Assembly (NCBI GenBank): GCA_008921705.1
Contig: VFFE01007605.1
Coordinates: 639,274-703,273 of the forward strand
Reading direction: 5' to 3'
DNA: 64,000 nucleotides
From: Burhinus oedicnemus
Lineage: Eukaryota > Chordata > Aves > Charadriiformes > Burhinidae
The notes under the pieces: model-generated
What the model saw: only the letters and a program-made list of their open reading frames with translations
What the model was told of the DNA's origin: nothing
Database searches by the model: none
Part shown: positions 39,001-51,400 of the stretch, one piece after another
Numbering within the stretch: position 1 is the stretch's first letter
Layout of the letters: each line of letters opens with the position of its first letter
Position numbers and translations under genes: made by a program

Positions 39001-41460
39001 CTCTAGTATTTAACATGACATTATTGCTAAAATAATCAGTCGGTGACAGACTTGAAAGATTTAATGCTGAATAGAGCCTAGAGACTGGCTCATATAATCG
39101 CATGTATTTTGTTCCATTAGCAGCTTTCTGCTTGGAGAGCAATCATAATGGTCTTCCTTAAAACGCATTAATTGTCTCGCAGACAGGTTGTCCAAGAAGA
39201 GTCACGGTCTGGTGGGTTGCTCTGGCGTATTCACCATGGACAGTCGATATCTGAAATTCAGGCAGAGTAATGCTTTCTGCCAGGATGAGCATTGCTTCTG
39301 CAGCCAGGCTGACCATGCAAATCCTTACATTACTCAGAGAAAGGCTGTGGCAGCAACAGAGGTCTGAAGGCAAGCTGCCCTGCTGAAGTTCTCATTGCAG
39401 GACACGTCCCAGTTGAGCTTAAGGTTATCACAGGCATTTATTTTAAATTGACAGAATAGGGTGTGGTATTTTGGGCCATGGGTGGACCGTGGATTTTTGG
39501 GTGTTTTTCTGATTTATAATTGGAAATACTTAAAAAGGAATTTCTGTTTTGCAGAAGAATAGCTATGTCATCTTCCTGTGAATAACACAGGGTGTTCACA
39601 TCTCCATGGCAATGGACGTGATAAAATAAACAGATGTTCTGAGGTTCTTCTACAAGAAAAGTCCTGTAAAGGTTTGAGGTTTAGTGCTCCTAATGCACAT
39701 ATATCCCTTTGCCTTCACATTTCTCAAAAATAACAAGGTCTGCCATGGGGCATGCTACAACTCATGGGAGAAGCAAATACAGATCTGAAGAGAATTATGG
39801 CTAGAAAAATTTTCATTAACTTTGTTTTAAAAATATTGGAGAAGATTTTAGGAATAAGGCACTTGACTCAAAATGCCTACCCTTTATTTCCATCTGCCGT
39901 AATCCTGTCTTCAGGTTTCATTTCATATCCTAACTCCTTTCCTCTTTCAGAAATGAATAGACGTATCTCTTAAATTCCTCTGTCTCAATCCCTTGCTCTC
40001 TGCAGGCTGCAGTACAGCAGCGCCTCGAGGAAGAATACTTACGCTGAATACTCCTTCTGCCCAACGCAAGCATGTTATATGGCTTTTTACCAGCATGATT
40101 TCGTGGACATGCACGCACGCACACACATAGGCATAGCCCCACACACAATTTCAGGAAGCCACACGAGACCACAGCAGTCAAATGAATCTGAGCCTTTATT
40201 TGAACAAATGTCAGAATTTGTTGACTTTCCCGGCACAGCTGCAGAGCCCTTCTGCCAGAGCCAGCTCCTGCGGGGCTTGGGGCGGCTCTGGGGGACTTTT
40301 GGGTCTGGGAAGGTGCTGCGGAGATTTTAGGTTGCATTTGCTACACGGCTAGTGGCAATAAAGAGGAGAAGAGGGTTGCTGTCTAAGCTGATTTATTCTT
40401 GTTATTTCACCGATGCCTAAAAGCTCGATATGAGAGTGTAGCTGCTTAGTACTCTGTACTGCGTACGGCCTCGCAGACACGCTGCTTTCCCAAAGGCTTC
40501 GTGCTCTTAAACAGATGAAGTGAAGAGTGGAAGGGGAGCGTGGGGCAGGGGAAGCGCTTCCCCACCCCGCCTGGCAGGTCTCTGGCTGTGCTGGAGCAGC
40601 ACCAAAGCCTCCCGACTCCCAGCCCAGCATCTCACCCCCAGCTTTTCTTATCTTTTTTTTGCATTCTTAAATGCATTTGATGGACTGCAGTTACTGGAAC
40701 ACCCCAGACCTTGTGAGAGGCTCTCCGATGTGCAGTTGAGGATTGAAGTGTAAATAGAATATTTTTTGGAAAGCTAGCCCAGCTCCAGCAATAAGCCCGG
40801 GGGAAGAACGGTTCAGAGTCTGTTCTGCACATCCCAGCCAAAGTGACTGCTGACACACAGGGTGTCCAGTAGTTGTGGGAGTTGTCAGATTTGCTCTCAC
40901 TTCATATAAATTGTAGAGAAGAGAGAATTTTATCCTCGAAGAACAATAGAAAGAGGTATTGAAAGTACTTTCACCACACTTTCCATCTTTCTGGTACCCT
41001 TTAATTTCAGATGCATTGTTCCAAGTTGTTTTTGCTGAAATAATTATAAGGTGTTGGAGTTTGTCATCTTCCTGGATGACAGCCGTACCTGGAAAAAAGC
41101 AGCGAATAAAAGCCACGTTAGCAGTTAGCCCTCGGCTGGTTCCCACTGTGAGCCAAGCCCTGTGTTCTGGAGCTCAGCTGTTTGCAGTTGGCAGTCCATT
41201 TATTTAAAAGCTGTTAAAATACCCAAATATTTTTTCCCTAGGAATTCGATGAAATTGAACATAATTAATTTCCACATTTCTAGCAAGCAGTTAAATTATT
41301 TTTGTTCCACATTAGCTAGTAAAGCTCTCAAGATGGAAAGCTGTTTTCCTGCCACAAGGAAGCAATAATATTTTGCTCTTAAAACATCGGCATTCATCTG
41401 AGGGTCACAAAACATTATGCAAAGGTGGACAAATGTAAGGGTTGGTATGTATACATACAG

Positions 41461-41476
41461 AGAAAGAGAGAGAGAG
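41461..41476. repeat. Short GA-rich microsatellite
   Basis: AGAAAGAGAGAGAGAG on the plus strand, an ordinary simple repeat. Confidence 0.85.
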
Positions 41477-43117
41477 ATGGGCCATCTGTCATGGGCATTT
41501 CTATCACAATCTGTTGTCTCTAACTGCAGTCACAGCTGGTTCCGGCTGGGGTGAAAGCTGACCCTCACCAAGGAAATGTGTTAACTTCCAGACCTCTGAA
41601 TTCTTTAGAGGTGGTTAAAAAAGTTTGAAAACATCTTTTTCCCTCTACCCCCATAAAAGAAAAAAGACTGGGACTGTTTTGATTATGCTTTTTGCTAAAA
41701 AAACCCAAGCAAGCAAACAAAACCCTTCGGCTCCAGTTGGCTGGAAGATTTATTAGGGTGAGTTGGGGGGAGGTAATTTTCTTGAACAGTTTCAATTTCA
41801 TTTCTAAGCTGAAAGAAAATAAATTTGAAACTTCCATTTTTTTTATTAAACTTAATGCTGTTTTCTAGCCAGCCCTAAGTCTAAGAAAAAAAACAAACAA
41901 AAACTAATGTGATCTAATCTTGGGTGCCAAGGAAAATCCTTTCTGACCTGGGTAAGAGACCAGTCTGCTTTAGGCAGGCACAGGAGCACAGGGAGAGGTC
42001 AGGGCAGGATTTCTGGAGAGGTTTTTTTTCCTCTCCAGGAAAACTTGATGGGAGGCCCATCAGCCTTGGATCTCTTCCCTTTATCAAACCAAGAATTCAG
42101 ACTCTCAGTCCCCAGTCAAGTGCCTGTCCCTTCTGCAAGCCCTTCGGCCCCTGTCTTCTATGTCAAGGGACTGGTTCCCCCTTGGGTTTCTCACCAGTGA
42201 ACAGCCAAGGCTCTTCACACAGGCTTGGGAGATTTATTTTCTACTGCATTTAACCTTGCCCTCCTCACCGCTCTCTCCTCTTCCCCCGCACTGGCTAAGC
42301 CTGGCATGGATTCTCTTTTTACAAACTTCTGAGATGCTCCTTCTGCTCCAGCGCATGAGAAAAGTGACCACACACATTGAGAAACAGCCTGCCTTGACTC
42401 CTTCCCGTGGAGGCAGATTTGCCAGGGAAGGGGGAACTGAATAGACTCTTCAGCCTTAAGCTGAAAAGTGTCAGTCTCATTTGCTGTATGACGTTTCAAA
42501 GGGAAAGTGGCATGATTCTGCCTGATGTCAAATGACAAAGCGTAGCACTTTAATAGAAAATTGGTTCCAGTTGCTTTCCAACAAGTGAAGTGAATCCAAC
42601 CCAAACCAGTCTGTATTACCCATATTTGTCCCTCCACGAGCACATAAAGTTGCATAACGGAGTGTTCAATGCCGAGTGATTTCCAGAGTGAGAAGATAAG
42701 GGGATATATCATATTTAATTACGAAAGCAGCAGAGTCAGTTCAGAGATTTAGACTTATGAGCAGCTGTGAGTGTGGAAATAAAACAGACCTCTTTAAAAA
42801 TATACTTTGAGATCCTTTGCCAAACATCTATTCTTATTCACCTTTCAATGAACACTAGCCTTTTTAATTAAAAAGGGAGCAAATTCCATTATTATGAACT
42901 GCTGACTGTCAGTAGGAGAAGAAACATCTGTCCTGTGTTAACTAAACTTTCAGAAGGATTTTATTTCCCCAAAATGCCTCCTTTTTACAGGCTTTAGCTT
43001 TATTAATACCATAAATGCAACAAATTGTATCAATTTAAATATCCACCACATTTTATTCAAAATGAGCAGAACACCTGGCTTTTAATAACCACAGATGTAA
43101 GCCACAGAAGAGAAATC

Positions 43118-43159
43118 TTTATGAAATGCAGTGAAATTTTTATGAAATGCAGTGGAATC
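43118..43159. repeat. 21-bp tandem duplication
   Basis: TTTATGAAATGCAGTGAAAT at 43118 recurs at 43139 as TTTATGAAATGCAGTGGAAT. The units differ at one position, consistent with slippage. Confidence 0.92.
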
Positions 43160-44486
43160 ACTACAAATTTTACTATTAACTTTGCTGGAATCAGCTTTTC
43201 CCTCTGTTCACTTTCAACTGTCATTTCTTTCCCCAACAGGGGGATGGTATCTGTCTCCTGCTGCTACCTGGACTTAAACCAGGCTGGCCAGGCCATCCCT
43301 TCCTTTCCATCCACAGCTTTATCAGCTTCCCCAAACCTACACCACCACCATCTGTTTTACTCTCTGCTGCTTTGCTGAAGGCAAGTGCAACCCAAAGCAT
43401 TCTCCAGGCCACCTGCCTGGGCTGCAGCCAGATTAAATGCAGGCAGGTCTCAGGTCTGAGGCGACTTCTGCACGCAGCAGAGCTTGCTTTCAACATCACC
43501 ATTTTGGTGTCTAAGCAACATAAATTAGGCTGCCTGAAGCTTGGCAGTAACACAGCCACCAATTTACTGAGGTGGGCAGGAGGACCTTAAGCTGTACCAC
43601 AGCATCAGCTGGTGCAGGATGCATTCCCCCATCCCTTGGCAGTACCATGGCCCCCACCTCTCCTTCTCTCCATCCCTCTCTCCCATCCTTCTCTGCAGCC
43701 AACTGGTTCCAGTACAAGAGTTGACTCAGCCTGAGCTGCCTGGACTATATGTGGTGGATGCTGCATGGTATAAGCTTGACAGATATTAACTATCCATCTT
43801 GGACTTACTCATAGCTTCCAGCAATGCTGGTTTTATCAAACTGCAGTGGCTAAAACAGCTCCTTTCCCTCTTCAGGAACTCAACGGTCACTACCTCCCAG
43901 GGCATTTCCTAAAATGGAGAAAAAGACATGCACCATCACTAAGAAAACAGAGGTTATAAATACTGACTGGGTTGGAAAATAAGTGGTTCTTTTGTATTTG
44001 ATCTCCATTCTTCAGTGCTGGGTACAGCAACAGAAAATGACCTGAATGACTCCCATCATCAGTAAAGATGCTCGTCATCTAGAGTCTAGGGGAGACTTCA
44101 GACTTTCTGGATAACAGCACACGTTGCTACATACACACAAAATGCCTGGCTTGGATATTTTATTTAGCTTGGTTTGTTTTCCAGTTTCCACTTCAGGCCT
44201 TGGAACTGGCCTGTTTTTCACACCTGAGGCTCACACAAGGTCTATAGACCAGTGCTAGACACAAGAGAAGGGGGCAGGAGCTGGCTGGCAGGGAAAGGGA
44301 TGCCTCCAGAGTCCAAAGGGTAATTATTTATGTACCCAAAATGTCACTGGCTGGAGCACTGATTGGAACAACAGACCAGAGCAATGGGAGCTGTTTCATG
44401 TTGAGGGAACAGGACTCCTCCAACAAGCCTTGCACTCATGGGTGGAATTTCTAAAGTAAATGGAGCTACTGGAGCCTCTTGTCCCA

Positions 44487-44553
44487 GGGCCCTGACCCAG
44501 AGCTTGCTGCAGGCAATGGGAGTCTTTCCATCAACTTAAACACACTTGGGATG
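44487..44553. mobile_element. Relic of a sauropsid short inverted-repeat element
   Basis: The sequence runs GGGCCCTGACCCAGAGCTTG, then GCAATGGGAGTCTTTCCATC, then AACTTAAACACACTTGGGAT. It tracks both arms and the centre (CAATGGGAGTCTTTCCATTG) of the same remembered sauropsid repeat as the 26.3-kb relic. The arms are now only about half complementary. Presumably this is an old non-autonomous element. Confidence 0.5.
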
Positions 44554-44940
44554 GAATATGAGGTACAGAAACACTAGATCTTGTGCACAGAAAAATAATT
44601 AGAAAAATTCTGTTGGCTGAAGTTGTCACCATCTTGCATGTTTGTGGGTTTGTCTGGCCAGACATATGGTTAGAAGAAAGAATTAGGACTACACACATCC
44701 CCCACTAGAGAATTAACTTCCCTTATTCCCATCTGACCAAACCACCAACCCCAACAAACATCTTGACACCAGACTCTTCTAAGATGTTTGCTAATCTGCA
44801 ATGGAAATGAGACTAAAAGGGCCAGATTCCATTGCTAAACTGGTGAGGGTGGACTGTGCACAAATCAGGGGCAAAAGTCTGTTTGAAGAACTCTAGCTAA
44901 ATCCATCTTGCCCATAGAAATCTTTTAGCTGGAGATACAC

Positions 44941-45040
44941 TCAGCTGCCTGGGACTTAGGACACTGGGATTCTTGCCCCAGTTTGGCCATGGGCCCACTG
45001 GGTGATCTGGGCAAGTCACCTTTGTTCTGTGTGGCTCATT
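44941..45040 (+). mobile_element. MIR-like SINE relic
   Basis: CTGGGACTTAGGACACTGGGATTCTTGCCCCAG followed by CTGGGTGATCTGGGCAAGTCACCTTTGTTCTGTGTG matches the MIR core, which I recall as ending CTGTGTGACCTTGGGCAAGTCACT followed by CTCTGTGCCTCAG. The tRNA-like head and the tail are eroded. MIR is an ancient amniote SINE, so this copy is old. Confidence 0.65.
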
Positions 45041-46855
45041 GGAGGCACTTGAATTACTCCGCAACTAGATACTCCTGGCAGTCCAGATGCTTCACGGCTA
45101 TTGGGTTTTTTCCCTTCACACTCCTGGGCAGCCACTAGAGAAATCTTGCATAACAGAGACTCTGGAGGCACAGTCAAGTCAGAAGTAAATCCTGATGTCA
45201 GAGTGTCTCCAAGCCTTTCCCACAAACCTGATACTTCTGCTGACAGATCTTCCGCTCATGCCCAGTTTTACGCCCACTTAACCTGCTTTTATATATCTAT
45301 TGGGAGAAATGGTTTCTTGCTGGAAAAAAAAAAGTTTCATATATGATGAAATAATGACGGTGCTGGTGAGGCAGCCCTTAGTCAGAGACCTGAGCTGCGG
45401 GAGTTCATTACTCATCGTGAGTACAGCCTTACTTTTGTCGGTACACTTCCTTGCTTAGGATCAAGCTGAACATCTACGCAGCCAGAATATCTTCACTGCG
45501 ATTAATGGAGGTTCACCTGTTTGTGCTAGACTTGGGTTTGCCCCAGTATTTATGTCTGGTAAAGATCCAGTTGCCTTTTATTTTCACTTGGGCTTTGGCA
45601 AATGACAGTCAGGAGAGATATTAATCTGAAATGTGTGCACTAAACCTTTGATTGCCTTGAGCCAATGAGAAGCTGTGATTAATTTTAATCCTTTAAATGT
45701 TCAAATGCAAATCCAGAAATCTGAATTAATATATTTTGCTGGCATCACTAAAGGATTGTGAAACAGGAAATTAAGAGCACAATAACTTAAACAAAAGCTT
45801 ATGAAGAAATAATGGCAGTGGAATGGGTAATGAGTCAGAGTGAAAGCTGGGCTGTTGAGAGAAGCCTGTAAGAGCCGGGTACCAGTTTGGTGGGATTTGG
45901 GGACCTATTGCCCCTTAAGTTTCTGGAAAATCCCAGCCTAAAGCAGTTGCTAACATTTTATTGCAAGTTTATAACTTTGTAGTAAAAATTCTTAATAAAA
46001 TTGGTTCCTCTGACCTTGTGCTGAGTCCTAACTAGAGCCTTTGCCTGTGGGTATTCCTGGAGTCTACCGTCTGTAGCAGTGGCTCTGATTTGTGTTGCAT
46101 GGGAGGAGTGGAGACGGTCTCCCTCATCATGCCAGAGAGGTGCTGCGGTTTAATAGCTTCTTGCTATGATACTGGGCAGCAGCCTTACAAAATGCAAGAT
46201 GTAAAATGTATCTGGGGGTTTTGATCCTGTAAATTTTGGTTATGCGGTGTCAATTGATCTCTAGTGTCATTCATCATATTAAAAAGTGAAATAAGTATTA
46301 TTTATACATGACAGTTACCCTACTAAATTACTTACAAAGATTTAATAGGTGATAGATGTTTCCATGAGGAACAGGTGTCACGAGTGAGTACAGTCATACA
46401 AGCAATAAATAACAAGTCATAAAAGACTAACTCTGTAACAACAGATTAATCATCATTAGCCCTCTCTGGAATATTTATAATTGGAATCAGATCATTAATT
46501 TTCTGCCTACAGCCAGCAACAGGTTAACCAGCCACTTTTATCACTGAGCTACACCTCTGGAGGCCTGATCCTGATCCTGTTTGCAATCCCATGGGGCTAG
46601 AAATGACGTTGCTCAGCACGCTCTGAACCAGTGCTCCTGGCGCAATGTGCTGGGCTCCTTTGTGGCTACCACAGGCTGGGGACGTCATCCCACTAATATA
46701 CTCCTAAAAATACGCAAAATATTTACTAGCCTGTGTGCTAGTAAGGTCCAGGGGGAATGAGTTTGGGAGTTTGTAATGTCTCCCTTTCTCATACTGCCAG
46801 TCTCCGCTGTCTGTAGTAGTCTGGTACTATGTCTGAGCCTGTGGAGCTGAGGAAT

Positions 46856-46874
46856 TGTGTGTGTGTGTGTGTGT
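46856..46874. repeat. (TG)n microsatellite
   Basis: Nineteen bases of uninterrupted alternating T and G, a candidate length polymorphism. Confidence 0.95.
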
Positions 46875-48289
46875 CAGCCACTGCCGGAAATTCGGCATCT
46901 GGAATCAATTGTGCCACAGTCATCCTGAGCTGAGCTGGAAGCCAAAAGATCTTCAGACTGCATGGGTGCATTTTTTTCCTCCATGCTTGTGGGATTTTTA
47001 AAGCGTAGAGCAAACTCAAAAAAATCCAAATCCCAACATCTCTAATCCTCACAAGTTCACTTCACATTCTTCGGTTTTAAGGGTCAAATTGTGACCCTTG
47101 TGCAGGAGCCAGGGAAAGCTCCCTCCTCCTGCCCTTTGAAACAGCACCCACCATTCCCAGGCACACAGCACCCACAAAAAGCCGGCCTGGGAGAGTGCTG
47201 ACCCTACCTCCACAATGCCAGGGAAGGACGTGCAGCCGCATTTCACCTCTTTGCGCCACTCACATAGTGGTGAAAGGAGCACAAAGGAGGCTGAAAACAG
47301 CCCCTCCAGAATCCCACATCTCTCTCTGTGATATGCATCATCCCTGTGCTGTCTGCCTCCTCATCCCCTTGGGTGAATACAGACCAGGAAGAAAGATGGA
47401 GAGCAGAGGGAGGAAGAAGGTAGAAAGGGTGGGTGGTGGGCTGCCATCGTGCAGATCCTCATGAAGCAGCCGTGGGACTGCTGTAGGTTACCCTGGGGAC
47501 CATGCCAGCCCTCCACTGCCTCCAGAATGCCAGCAGCACATGAGGATTTTCACCCCTTTGGCATTGCTGACCTCAGTTTTGTTCTATTTTAGAGAAGTTT
47601 CTCTCTGAGGTTTTTAGAGGCTGCGACGCGATGCTTCTGTGCTACAGGAGGCAGGAGCCAGAGGGCAGATTCAGTGGCCAAGCCTGGAGGCCGGTGCACA
47701 TAACAGGACACAGGGAGGAGCTGGAGCATCACGCCGCTGTGGCTCCATCTGTGATACTGGTAGGGCTAAAGAACAACTGCCACCTCTGTAGCACATGCTG
47801 CAAGGGTTTACAGTGGCATAAATCTGGGAACAAATAATTCACCCTATGGCGCAGCCCCCTTCTGGGTAACGCCACAATATGCAGTGCGGTTAGTTGGGGT
47901 TTTCGCCTGTTAGAGGCTATTCCAGAACCACACTGCTCAGATGGTGAGAAAGCCCCTGATTCCCAGCCTGAACTGGTCTGTGGTCAGTTAACCTCATCTG
48001 TTCCCCTGCCAAAATTGCTCTTACATATCTCTTCTCTCTCACAGGCATTATCTTTCCAAGTATTTATAGAAAGCAATCAGTGTCCATTCTCACTTGTGTA
48101 GACTGAAGATGTAATTTCTCAAAATCTGTCTTTGAGGAACTCCCCATGTGACGTGGGCAGTCAATAGTTCCTTTTTCTGCTGCTGGCTTGGTATTTCCCT
48201 TTTCAATGCAAAATCAGTGTTTTCTCTTTAGATGAGAAAATTACTTAATCAACAGTTCCTTATTTCCTCCAATTTATTTAATTTTCCTG

Positions 48290-48450
48290 GTGATACCTAA
48301 CCAAAGGCTTTACTGAAGTCCTGGTAGCTGAGGTCTGCCACATTCCTGTTGTTTAGACAATCACATATCAAGGAAAGATGCTGTCAGTGTAACCGGTGTT
48401 ACCTTTGATAACTTGCAATATGGGTTCATCCTATTTTTCTACATCTGAAT
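48290..48450. mobile_element. Possible ancient CR1/L3-type LINE relic
   Basis: AACCAAAGGCTTTACTGAAGTCCTGGTAGC and the following CACATTCC, GTAACCGGTGTTACCTTTGATA and GGGTTCATCC resemble a CR1 block I recall as GCCTTGCTGAAGTCAAGGTAGAC and so on. That block is normally read antisense to the reverse transcriptase. Divergence is high and boundaries are guesses. Confidence 0.4.
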
Positions 48451-51400
48451 ATAGAATGAGACTTCATGCACACTCAGGTGCTATAATGGTTATTCCATGT
48501 ATGAAATGCAGTGATTAAAGTTTTCTTCCAGAAAACAGATAAAATTTCAGGAAATTAGATTTGGAGCAAAATGAAAATGCTGCAGGTTGTTAAATTTAAG
48601 AAAATCCTCCATTCCAAGCAAAAACATAAATCTGTGTTTCTCCTTGTAGGTTTCCTTTTGATGCATGACACTTGGAAGACTTTGGGTCTTGACAAGATAA
48701 ACGAAACTGTAGCCCTAGTGCAGGAGACCCTCCCCTAAAATCCATTATTTCTCTGGTCACCTTTCTTTCCCCTCTCTCCTGAGCTGGCAGAGAGCAAGGA
48801 AGACTTCTGCAATGAAACCCATGAATGCTCTTATTTCAAAATACTAAAATAAGCAGCAGGAGGCTCTGTCCGTGTATGATTAGCCTTTAGGGGTAGAAGG
48901 GACTTGAGCCCATCCCTGATCAGAGCCACCTTGTGCCAAAGAGATGGGAGAGATTCAGATCCAAGCCCCCAGGAACCACATTGGGTTCAATGTGGGACTT
49001 CAAGGGCTAAGCACAGTTTTGTCAACTTGGATATCCAAGCTCATAGTGGATCAAACGGTCTAAGTTACATGGGAATGTCTTCTATTTCTCTTGCACACTG
49101 CTTTCTGTGCCAGTCACTTTGGACATCTCTAAAGTAAGTCACCTGAAGCACAGCGTGCCGGCCCCACAGAGGGTGACTAGCACAGGAAACCCAAACAGCT
49201 CTTTCTCTGTAGATAGAAACCAAGGTTTGCTCATGTGTCCTCTTGTGTACTGCTCTTAGGGACAACCTCATATGACTAAGCAACAGCAGGGACTGCCCAG
49301 GTGTCAGGCTTGAATGTCACTCTTTTGCAGAGATGCAGGGGAAGGCAGTTCTGAAGTGAGGTCTGAATCTGGCTGGCTGTCCTGGGGCTTTGCCATAGGA
49401 GTATATCCAAAACCCTGTTTTCTGAGTAGAACCGTGCTGCAGTTTACCAGGATAGATTAGCTAAGACTGAACATTGTAAGTGTCATAAGAAACAGAATAG
49501 CAGCCTGTTACAATTTTTTTAACTTTATTGCCTTAAAAAAGTCATAGGAGTATAATGCCGCCCCCCTCCCCGACTCCCAAAACTGATCCTGCCACAGAAT
49601 TTGTGCCAAACTCCAGCCAGCAAGTGATCAGTGAGGGATGTTTAAACTGAGAAAACAAATAAAGCCTGGTGCATTCTGAAGGGGTGCAGATTTTCACTGC
49701 ATATAAGTCTTGACAATGTACATTATGTCTACATTCAGCAACAAATCTGTTATCTCCTGGCCTCAAAAACACACCACAGATGCAAATTACAGAAAAACAG
49801 CTGCTACAAAAAGGGGATGTGTAAGTAGTTACCATCAAAAAAATCCACAAACCTAAACAAATGTGAACTACTATAATGTCTCACTGCTTACCACAACAGA
49901 GGAAACCTGTTTTAGAAGGGAAATGATGCAAACACCAATCTCCAAATCAGGAACATCCCAGCAAGACCTCCCACAGCAACAAAAGAATTAAAAATGACAA
50001 GGAAAAAAAGGACAGAGCAGACAGCATTACCTGGGCTGCATGATCAGATCTAGAATTCCCCAGTGTTATGAGGAAAATATTTACCAATTAAACCACTTCC
50101 ACTCTGACACTGTCACTGGTGGCACTGCAGTGTGGTACTTCCACTTCAAACTACTGTAAGCCTGTGCTTACGGCAGGCTGATTACACCATATGAAGTAAG
50201 GTCTCCTAGATACCGTCTTCAGTGCACTACCCCAATTACTGAAATCCAACTTTATAATCAACCATATAGTTATGGTTTAGGAGAAGGAGCTAGATCTGGA
50301 ATTAAAAACCCCATAGCTTTTAATTTGGCCACTGGGAACGTTGCCTGCTGCAGATTTGGGCAGGATTTATTAGGTTACATGAACTGCCATGTGAATATGT
50401 GACTAGAAACGAAGTGGGCCCTCGAGCACACAGAAATTGGCCGTCTCTCAATTACAGGATTGCTCTTTGAAAGGCTTGAGTGGACATGGTCAGCTCTTGG
50501 CCATGGAGTCATGTCAATGGAAAACAAATGCCAGGGGGAATGAGCTCTTTGACACTGTACCTGGTAAAGGATTGCTCTTTGAAGTGGGATAAGAACTGGG
50601 CTATACAGAAATTCATTATGGAGTATTATACAACAGACAGTGTATTCTGAATCTTGGGTCTTAAAATCTCAAAATGTAGCCAGCTATTTGTACTCTTGGC
50701 TTTTTATATTTTCTATAATTACTTCAGCCCTTGCCTCTTGATAGATATTTCTGCTAAAAGCTACTAGAGGGACTGCCCAGCTCCGCTCCTGGTGTGACAG
50801 TAAAGTCTCCAACTGTATATGTTTGGATACTGGAGTCTCAGGGTTGGAACTATTAATTAATGATGATATTGGCCACTGAATGACATGTTGGGCTCTAACA
50901 TCTTGAGTTCTTCCACTTTAGAGGTGGGAGGGAATCTGCCTCCCAGCTATCTAATGGTTATGTGCTGAGGAGCTTTCTGCCCAAGTCTTTGTGGGCACAT
51001 GAAGTTTACAAATATGTGAAAAAGAAAATGCCATATAGCATTTTCTCCTGCCTAAATATCTACCACATTATAACTCTGTAATTGCTCAGCTTTTTGCAAT
51101 GTAAAATGAAGAGCTCATGAAAATGCAGAGGAAAAGCTCCCCAATTCCCCAAAGAACCAAAAATGGGAACAACATATTCTGAAAGTTCATCCTCAGCAGC
51201 CAAACTCTGATCCAACACAGATGTAGTTGAACATTGTAGATGTAGAAGATTATCATTTTATATATTGTTTCTCTTACTTCATCATTCTCTACATTTTTAT
51301 GGGCTAGCCACATCGTGCTTCATGTATGAATGTAAATACATATGTAAATGAATACTATTGTGCAAAGTCTTCTTCTGATATCAATAATGGGATGTTTTCA

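Larger units (their letters stand above)
36001..44486. other. Intergenic DNA, no gene recognised
   Basis: Moderately GC-rich pockets (36420-36830, 40250-40620) contain open frames, but these lack codon conservation or family motifs that I can recognise. Simple features are a GA run at 41461-41476 and a 21-bp duplication at 43118-43159. No RNA gene or intact transposon is visible. Confidence 0.6.

Noticed and set aside
42215..42712. A 165-codon minus-strand open frame.
   Set aside because: It shows no recognisable domain or splice context. In 64 kb of six frames an open stretch of this length can occur by chance.
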